49,073 nt of DNA. It comes from Myxococcota bacterium. GTDB taxonomy: Bacteria; Myxococcota_A; Polyangia; JAAYKL01. The position numbers were made by a program, and so were the translations under genes. Numbering within the stretch: position 1 is the stretch's first letter; each line of letters opens with the position of its first letter. Under the pieces are notes generated by a model, which was not told where the DNA came from, searched no databases, and saw only the letters and a program-made list of their open reading frames with translations. Of the stretch, positions 43,762 to 49,073 are shown piece by piece. The stretch is taken from contig JASJCT010000077.1 of NCBI GenBank assembly GCA_030065855.1, forward strand, positions 1 to 49,073, given 5' to 3'.

Positions 43762-43819
43762 CCAACCCCTCGGCTCAGCGAAGCCGAGCAGCAGCTGTCG
43801 TTGCAGCCGCTTGTTCGGC
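43760..43819 (-). repeat. attC site upstream of the nucleotidyltransferase cassette
   Basis: 60 bases. On the minus strand R'' is GCCGAAC (43813-43819) and R' is GTTGGAT (43760-43766, matches GTTRRRY). Between them CTCGGCTTCGCTGAGCCGAG folds back. It is the first site of the array; on the other side lies the REP-transposase remnant. Confidence 0.65.
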
Positions 43820-43873
43820 CCTTTTCATTTCGAATGATCTTCTCAAAGTAATTCCGTAATCGTACCAAGTGTA

Positions 43874-43896
43874 GGGGTAGCCCTCGCGGCTACCCC
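43874..43896. repeat. REP palindrome (left copy)
   Basis: GGGGTAGCC / GGCTACCCC, 9-bp perfect stem, 5-nt loop CTCGC. The copy at 44216-44238 is its inverse. Confidence 0.75.
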
Positions 43897-43998
43897 CTGT
43901 CTAGAATCATCGGCTACCCCATGTCTAGAATCATCGGCTACCCCATGTCTAGAATCATCGGCTACCCCATGTCTAGAATCATCGGCTACCCCATGTCT
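43888..43998. repeat. 24-bp tandem repeat, four full and one partial copy
   Basis: Unit GGCTACCCCATGTCTAGAAT plus CATC, at 43888, 43912, 43936 and 43960, then a partial copy. It begins with the right arm of the REP palindrome, so it probably arose by duplication of half a REP plus flank. It encodes the R-H-G-V-A-D-D-S repeat of the RAYT remnant. Confidence 0.9.
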
Positions 43999-44215
43999 CT
44001 CGTCATTCGTCCTCAATTGGTCCACAGAATTGATGAACACGATGCCATGGAAATGATTCGGCATGATTACGTATTCGTTCAAGGTCACCGCAGGAAAACG
44101 GTTGGGCAACTCTCGCCAATTTTTATCTACGATTTCGCCGATCGCGGTTAATTCAAATCTTTTGGCCGGATCGATTTCGAGCGCGGTTCGACTTTCGAGA
44201 CGACTTTCGAGACCA

Positions 44216-44238
44216 GGGGTAGCCGCGAGGGCTACCCC
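44216..44238. repeat. REP palindrome (right copy, inverted)
   Basis: GGGGTAGCC / GGCTACCCC with loop GCGAG, inverse of the copy at 43874-43896. Flanks are also shared in inverted form (GTGTA ... TACAC). Confidence 0.75.
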
Positions 44239-44501
44239 TACACTTTTTACGTCGTTCGTTAGGATCATTTCGCTGTTTCGGGTACAAATCGTAACGAAAT
44301 ACGCACCGCAGTTTGAATAGTCATAACCAGGTAATCGAATAGAGCGTCGATGGTGTTTTTGAGGATCATATTTCATAGGGTTTCATAGCCAACGACTAAA
44401 TGAGCGACGCGCGCAGTGCGTTCGGTCCAAATCTTTGTTATGTGTTATTTATTCTCTTTTTAGTAAATGGTAAATGGGGAGGGGCGGCCCCTGATGCTAG
44501 T

Positions 44502-46835
44502 TTACCGGTCACTTCCCAAGAATACACATCGATCCTGCCAATCTTTTGCTTTTTCTTTTGCGCTGGGGGACAGATCAGAGTTTGCGGCCAACTTCCCGAA
44601 CACGCTGCGAGCACTTTCAGTATCCCCGGCCGCTAGGAGTGATCGCCCCCTTAACATACGCGCTTCCAAGTAAAGGGGATCCGAAGCGCTGGCGAGCCCA
44701 AGGGACTCTGATTTGGAGAGCCACTCAAGGGCAGATGCCGCGTTCCCATGGAAATGTATAACATGCTGCCTGGCGTAGAGGTAAGCCAAAATGGGATCCT
44801 CAGTATTTTCAATAACAGCGTCTGCAATGGCAAGGGCTGCTATTGCCGGAGATGCATTGGATCGGCTCGGCCGCAAGGCGAGCACCTCGAGGACGCGATT
44901 GGATGATGCTTTAGACAGCGCTGCCAGGTGGGCCTTAACCTCTAGACGCCTTCTGTCATTTGCATTGCGCGCCTTTGGAATGAGGGCCACAAAGGTGGCG
45001 CTTGCCTTTTTAAGGTACCCCTGGTTCACCGCTGCATCGGCGAGTATTTCCTCGACCCTGGCCCGCTGCACCGCGTTTAGTTCATTTCCCCTGAGCAACG
45101 CCTGGGCTTGATCTTGAGCTGTGTCAAAATCCCGCATATCGATCAATGTGTAAAAAAGGGCCATCTTGGTAGCAGTACTGCCGCCAGAGCGCGCATGGGC
45201 TGCCTCATACAGATGAAACGCCTGGTCTGTTGCTCCGATCCGAGTGAGTCGGGCAGCTTCGGCGTTCAACCGGGCGACCTCGTGAACACAGGTGCTGTGG
45301 ATCACAGACGGGCGATCGAACCGGTGTTTTGCAATTGCCAGATCCTTCCATTCGAGCGATATGGTCGCTAAAAACGCGAGCCAAGCATTTTCCAAATCAG
45401 AAAGTTCTCGACCTGTAGATGCCTCCCAATCTCCTGTGGCATAGGCCAAGCGCAGGGCCTGCTGACCAAATGTGGTGTGCACCCAGTCGCAAAAAGACCC
45501 TGCGGCCGTATAGGCAGCTGACGCTGGCAGGCGGAAAAAACCAAGCCCAAATATGCGATCCAGGGATGGCAAGAGATCCAGGGATTTCATTGCCGCTGCC
45601 CACTGGTGAAGGGTCAGGTCAGTGCGGGGCCCCTGGGCAGCAGTGGCAAGCCCTTCGATCAAGCCGGGGTCCGGCAGCAGACCAAATAGGGATCCAGGTA
45701 CGGCAAACGGCCCGGATGCGAATTCAGCAGCCACGGCGTGAACGAGCTCGTGCCGGAGTACTGGGTGCGGGGGCTCGCTCACCGTAACGTAGATCTCGGA
45801 TCGCCACGGCTTGGCTACATTGGTCCCAGCCGCACCCATGGCCTGAGCCTTTTGAGGCACGTCCTGAAAGAAAAATATGGAAATCGGTCTGCTGACGGCA
45901 ATACCCAAGTATCTCTCGACTTTTGCCAGGTGAAACCGCGCGTCATCGGTCAGCGACTTTCTCAACTCATCGTCGATCGATTTTGGAAAGAATAGCTTTA
46001 GGCTGCCAGTGGCTGTTTTGTTGTCCAGCAGTGCTTCGAGGTGGCTTCTATCTGTGCGGTGTCCAAGCTTGGGGCCGGCTGCGTATATTCCCAGGGCAGC
46101 GGCTGTAAAAATCATCGCAGCCATTGCAGCGCGCCGGCGGGTAACAAAGCGTCCAACCGACAGGCGCAATGCACCTGGATCGATCAGCCACCCCATCAGC
46201 GATAGCAGGGCCAGAACCTGCAGCACGGTTCCCATGCGATAGGTAATGAGTCGCGCTTCTACCGACACGAGCTCGTCGTAAAGAACACCTGGGAAATAAC
46301 CGAAAAACGGACCAAAAACATAAACCGCTGGTGTGTCATAGAATCGGTAAAACGCGGCAAAAATGCCGCCCAGAAAGATCGCGATCCACATGACAGCAGC
46401 GGGTTTGGCAGTGCTAAACATCAACCCGACAAAAAGACCCACGGTCACTGCCAGCACAACCGAGCAAACAGGCAGCAGGAAGTAGAATCCGAAGCCCTGA
46501 ACCATGTTGCACGGGGCAACCCGGTAGCTGTTGAGCAGCGACAGGCCAAGGGGGAGGGCAAGCAGCAAGCTGCCAACCCCCATGGCGCGCAAGAACAGAA
46601 CGGTTACAGGAAACCGCGCGCCTGGGAAGCGTGCCTCTTGCCGGCGAATTCGATGGGGATAGCACGCAGCCAGGTGCCCAGCACCCAGGGCTGCGACCAA
46701 TGAGATGAGCAGTGAAAACTCATATCCCAGGGTCTGCGTCAGTGGCAGCAGACACCCCAGGACACCGGCACTCGCACATATACCTACCCAAGCAATGAGC
46801 AAGGGCCATCGCCATATCGCCCACACCCGAATCAC
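44502..46835 (-). CDS. Membrane protein with gluzincin-like metallopeptidase domain and TPR-like C-terminus
   Basis: 777 residues, GTG start at 46833-46835 overlapping the stop of the HTH gene by 4 bases. About seven transmembrane helices lie in residues 11-253. The extracytoplasmic part begins near 258. A zinc motif His362-Glu363-x2-His366 (LRHELVHAVAAEF) with Glu394 in GLIEGLATA matches peptidase-MA/gluzincin geometry (H-E-x2-H ... E). Residues 500-777 are helical, TPR-like (AFHLYEAAHA, RSLLAAGDTESARSVFGKLA). It may sense and cleave an envelope protein, with the HTH partner as output (inference). Confidence 0.78.
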   Translation of the reverse strand: MIRVWAIWRWPLLIAWVGICASAGVLGCLLPLTQTLGYEFSLLISLVAALGAGHLAACYPHRIRRQEARFPGARFPVTVLFLRAMGVGSLLLALPLGLSLLNSYRVAPCNMVQGFGFYFLLPVCSVVLAVTVGLFVGLMFSTAKPAAVMWIAIFLGGIFAAFYRFYDTPAVYVFGPFFGYFPGVLYDELVSVEARLITYRMGTVLQVLALLSLMGWLIDPGALRLSVGRFVTRRRAAMAAMIFTAAALGIYAAGPKLGHRTDRSHLEALLDNKTATGSLKLFFPKSIDDELRKSLTDDARFHLAKVERYLGIAVSRPISIFFFQDVPQKAQAMGAAGTNVAKPWRSEIYVTVSEPPHPVLRHELVHAVAAEFASGPFAVPGSLFGLLPDPGLIEGLATAAQGPRTDLTLHQWAAAMKSLDLLPSLDRIFGLGFFRLPASAAYTAAGSFCDWVHTTFGQQALRLAYATGDWEASTGRELSDLENAWLAFLATISLEWKDLAIAKHRFDRPSVIHSTCVHEVARLNAEAARLTRIGATDQAFHLYEAAHARSGGSTATKMALFYTLIDMRDFDTAQDQAQALLRGNELNAVQRARVEEILADAAVNQGYLKKASATFVALIPKARNANDRRRLEVKAHLAALSKASSNRVLEVLALRPSRSNASPAIAALAIADAVIENTEDPILAYLYARQHVIHFHGNAASALEWLSKSESLGLASASDPLYLEARMLRGRSLLAAGDTESARSVFGKLAANSDLSPSAKEKAKDWQDRCVFLGSDR

Positions 46836-47512
46836 TGTCTTGAAATCGACAACGAAAACAGCTGGTATGCAAATGCCAGATCTTTGGCTGAAAACCGCTG
46901 GAACTTGTCAACCACCCGCTCGAGCAATCCGAACTTTTCTTCAGGCAGGTCCAGAATGATGCTCACGAGCCTATCCTGCCTGGCTTCGAAGGGGGCATCT
47001 GGGGAAAGGGGCAAATCCTGGGACGGAGGGTGGATTGTTTCTCGTTCTTCAAAGAAACCGAGTTCAGTGGCGCATTCGATGATTTTTTCCGGTTCCGGAG
47101 TAAAAGACGAGAGCTCGTAGTAGAGGCTGGGCCGTATTTGATTTAGGTCCACATTGACGATATTTCCTTGCCGCAAGGCGCGCGGGCTCGTTACTTTTCG
47201 CTCGCACAGGGAAAGTTGGTCATCTGATGTCCGTTCCAACCACAGGTTGGGGTGTTTTCCGATAAATGCATTGAGCCGTCGTACGATCTCTTCCTCGGTT
47301 AATACCAACACCTCTGCGGCGTCAATGAAGTGGTGCGGCTGTAAGGCCCGGGCACCGCGTTCGAGCTCCGCCCATGCACCAGCTGACCAGCCTGCATTCA
47401 ACGAGGCAGTCTTGCGCGTGAGCCCGCTTCGCTCCCTTTCGATTTTCATGAGCGCGCTTAAAAAATAGGTGATAATGACATGGGCGACTGCATCTGTATT
47501 GTTGTACGTCAT
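46832..47512 (-). CDS. HTH (XRE-like) regulator coupled to the membrane peptidase
   Basis: 226 residues from the ATG at 47510-47512 (CAAGAG upstream); an in-frame start nine codons earlier is possible. Residues 14-80 look like a lambda-repressor/XRE HTH (RERSGLTRKTASLNAGWSAG, LERGARALQPHHFIDAAEVL). The remainder is unrecognised, with an acidic central part. It overlaps the peptidase gene by GTGA, so the two are coupled. The assignment of the HTH is moderate. Confidence 0.65.
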   Translation of the reverse strand: MTYNNTDAVAHVIITYFLSALMKIERERSGLTRKTASLNAGWSAGAWAELERGARALQPHHFIDAAEVLVLTEEEIVRRLNAFIGKHPNLWLERTSDDQLSLCERKVTSPRALRQGNIVNVDLNQIRPSLYYELSSFTPEPEKIIECATELGFFEERETIHPPSQDLPLSPDAPFEARQDRLVSIILDLPEEKFGLLERVVDKFQRFSAKDLAFAYQLFSLSISRQ

Positions 47513-47647
47513 ATTCGTCTCTTGGTTTTGGATATCCACACCTGTTTCGATAGTTTATACCCCGTGTACCTTTGTCAACTTTCAGGCAGAGATTTAAAGG
47601 AAAATTTAACGACTGCGGGTTGTATACTACCCCGCCCTTAAAGGACG

Positions 47648-48406
47648 TTATGGGGTGGGAATGACGATCGTTTGGGAGTCTGTAAAGCCCGCGTGTCCAC
47701 CTACGCGGACCAAAAACAGGTCGACCTCATCGCCAGGTGTGCCAGGGATCGATAGATCGAATTGACATGTCTCAGCGCAGACGACCGGGCTATCGCGACC
47801 CACTGACTGATCCACATTGCCGCCCAGGACCCATACATCGGATTCGAGTCGGTCGCCATCCCCATACATCACAACCAGGCCTGTTTCGTCAGGTGGTGAA
47901 ACAATCCCAGTGCCCAGGATTTCATCGCCGATCGGGTCTCCTTCAAGCGTGCCGACCGCTACGGCAATGGGTTGGTTTTCAATCTCGCTCTCTTCCTCGT
48001 CAATGAGCATTGCTGAAACATAAAGCAGCTCTCCAGCTTGGGCCGTGATGCGACCTGCAAACCCCCCATCTTCGGCCCGATCAAATCTGGCTTCTTCGCC
48101 AGTTTCGCGTCGAGCCACAACTTCATCTCCTTGTTCTGCCGCACCGGGCAACCCCACAATCGTCACCTGGCCATCAGCCCGGGGGGCACTTAGATAGATG
48201 AAATCTACATCAAGGGAGGAATTCTCGAAATCATCTGAATCACTGTCGCTATCACTATCGGTGTCACTATCCATATCACCAGTGGCATTGTCTGATTCAG
48301 CGTCTGGCTCGGGCCAAGGATCGAACACACACCCGGCAATCGCACACAGCAATCCCGCAAACAAGAGGACCGGTATCCCGTAGACTGTGGTTCGAAATAT
48401 CGCCAT
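47648..48406 (-). CDS. Lipoprotein with short SD stalk
   Basis: 252 residues from the ATG at 48404-48406, which starts a normal signal peptide (MAIFRTTVYGIPVLLFAGLL) with lipobox AIAGC (lipid Cys26). A short Asp/Ser stalk (DMDSDTDSDSDSDSDD) follows, then about 190 residues of beta-rich sequence (VDFIYLSAPRADGQVTIVGL, VDLFLVRVGGHAGF) resembling a pair of Ig-like or carboxypeptidase-regulatory-like modules. An in-frame start 14 codons earlier would add a non-signal extension. Function unknown. Confidence 0.72.
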   Translation of the reverse strand: MAIFRTTVYGIPVLLFAGLLCAIAGCVFDPWPEPDAESDNATGDMDSDTDSDSDSDSDDFENSSLDVDFIYLSAPRADGQVTIVGLPGAAEQGDEVVARRETGEEARFDRAEDGGFAGRITAQAGELLYVSAMLIDEEESEIENQPIAVAVGTLEGDPIGDEILGTGIVSPPDETGLVVMYGDGDRLESDVWVLGGNVDQSVGRDSPVVCAETCQFDLSIPGTPGDEVDLFLVRVGGHAGFTDSQTIVIPTP

Positions 48407-48540
48407 CCTGCAGGTGTTATGCGAAATACATACCAGTTTGACAATCAAGAATAATAAATATATTTCATATGGTTAGATAGCATCTAGAGGGCGATCTGTC
48501 TAAAAAAATAGACACTTTGCACAATTGTGCGTGTCAGGCA

Positions 48541-48870
48541 CTAGATCATCTTTCCACAAGTGCCGCATTTATTATCTTCGCCGATAATGCCGATACAGGT
48601 ATCATCCGGGCAGCACACCCGCTCGTTTGGATCCCCCTCCTCGCGTGTTTCCAGGTCCTCTTTGCCAGCCGGTATTTCTTCTTCATCGTCTCCAAGTACT
48701 TCTGTCGAACCGGATTGCAGGTCATCATGTGGGATATCTTTGGGGAGTGGGTCACTCCCTTGGTAGGGTTTAGAACACACGTTGCAGGTGCCATCTGGCC
48801 CAATCAGGCCAATACAAGCACCATCTGAACAAAGAACCCGGTCTTCAAGTGAAAACCCCATGTCGGTCAT
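48541..48870 (-). CDS. Small protein with a duplicated Cys motif
   Basis: 109 residues from the ATG at 48868-48870, six bases after GAGGAGGAGG; the in-frame GTG two codons earlier overlaps that site. Two copies of the same motif flank an acidic linker: CSDGACIGLIGPDGTCNVC at the N-terminus and CPDDTCIGIIGEDNKCGTC at the C-terminus. Each would make a four-Cys zinc or disulfide knuckle. There is no signal peptide, so zinc binding in the cytoplasm is likely. No family recognised. Confidence 0.7.
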   Translation of the reverse strand: MTDMGFSLEDRVLCSDGACIGLIGPDGTCNVCSKPYQGSDPLPKDIPHDDLQSGSTEVLGDDEEEIPAGKEDLETREEGDPNERVCCPDDTCIGIIGEDNKCGTCGKMI

Positions 48871-48908
48871 TCGCACCTCCTCCTCATAGAGAGTACTGTC
48901 AGAGCGCC

Positions 48909-49033
48909 GTCAAAATCCCCCAGCCCCCTTTTTTACAATGGCATTCGGTTAAGGGCAAATGTCGCGATTTTTGCTATTTTTATGCCGGGTAAAGGATCTC
49001 CCCCTTGAAAAAGGGGGTTAGGGGGATTTTGAC
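48909..49033. repeat. MITE/REP-like element with GTCAAAATCCCCC ends
   Basis: GTCAAAATCCCCC (48909-48921) and its inverse GGGGGATTTTGAC (49021-49033) bound 125 bases. The left side continues with CAGCCCCCTTTTTT and the right with CTTGAAAAAGGGGGTTAG. The same core ends the element in trmB at 16726-16738. Confidence 0.65.
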
Positions 49034-49073
49034 ACGTCCAATCGAATTTTACCTTTGAAAACAATTGCTTGGA

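Larger units (their letters stand above)
43843..44376 (-). pseudogene. Decayed REP-associated tyrosine transposase (RAYT) with internal REP palindromes
   Basis: 177 codons. The N-terminal part is a normal RAYT: HHRRSIRLPGYDYSNCGAYF and HUH motif PNHFHGIV (His108, His110). The protein then runs into eight-residue repeats (RHGVADDS) and stops at TLGTITELL. In a shifted frame just downstream the codons read NYFEKIIRNEKG, the conserved C-terminal block (NYYEHIIRNE) of this family. So the middle was deleted, the frame was lost, and the end is cut off by the attC at 43813. Residues 45-56 (SVGVALAATPGL) and ARATPTL are encoded by REP palindromes. Confidence 0.75.

Noticed and set aside
43888..43998. 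CRISPR array
   Set aside because: The 24-bp units are directly adjacent with no spacers and are in-frame with a transposase remnant.

Overview
The window is chromosomal DNA of a Gram-negative bacterium that I cannot place precisely. Long Asp-Ser/Asp-Thr stalks on surface lipoproteins, EtfAB next to a GlcD-type oxidase, an ArsS-type radical SAM protein, a bacterial glycerol-1-phosphate dehydrogenase and a probable selenoprotein together suggest a deltaproteobacterial lineage (Desulfobacterota, Myxococcota or Bradymonadota type). This is inferred from gene content only; there is no rRNA or tRNA gene here.

Layout. 1-1.15 kb: tail of an ISL3-like transposase and a REP-transposase relative with a damaged HUH motif. 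1.5-6 kb (minus): LytTR response regulator, LytS-type kinase, secreted CocE-type hydrolase, GNAT acetyltransferase. 6.2-12 kb (minus): etfB-etfA-cysteine desulfurase, and an M16 peptidase. 12-18.8 kb: housekeeping genes (GlcD-like oxidase, zinc ribbon, RRM protein, lgt, MBL hydrolase, trmB, RumA-like rRNA methyltransferase). 18.8-19.7 kb (minus): an SD-stalk lipoprotein with a thioredoxin-like domain interrupted by one in-frame TGA, in a U-x-x-C context with a SECIS-like hairpin directly downstream. 19.9-23 kb (minus): small membrane protein, YeiH-type transporter, universal stress protein, polytopic membrane protein. 23.2-26.3 kb (plus): four tandem paralogous lipoproteins, each with its own promoter, an acidic stalk and a 12-cysteine head. 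26.3-30.1 kb: outer-membrane barrel with thrombospondin-3 repeats, ArsS-like radical SAM, Rrf2 regulator, DUF547 protein.

30.2-33.2 kb (minus): a tightly coupled five-gene operon encoding a JAMM metalloprotease, a tail-anchored protein, a small helical protein, a single-HKD phospholipase D (PLD) protein and an HhH-PLD protein. I do not recognise this combination; it is one of the two best candidates for an undescribed system. 33.3-39.9 kb: methyltransferase, nitrilase-family hydrolase, VapBC toxin-antitoxin, then hemL - glycerol-1-phosphate dehydrogenase - TPR protein, with a terminator-like hairpin in the hemL leader. 40-41.9 kb: a caspase-like lipoprotein on an SD stalk. 42-44.4 kb (minus): an integron-type gene-cassette array without an integrase (HEAT protein, zinc-ribbon protein, nucleotidyltransferase, attC-like sites), abutting a decayed REP transposase that contains REP palindromes. 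44.5-48.9 kb (minus): HTH protein coupled to a membrane metallopeptidase-TPR protein, another SD lipoprotein, a duplicated Cys-motif protein and a MITE-like repeat.

The strongest novelty is the predicted selenocysteine lipoprotein (18759-19664), followed by the JAMM-PLD operon, the 12-Cys lipoprotein family with duplicated promoters, the caspase lipoprotein and the cassette array.
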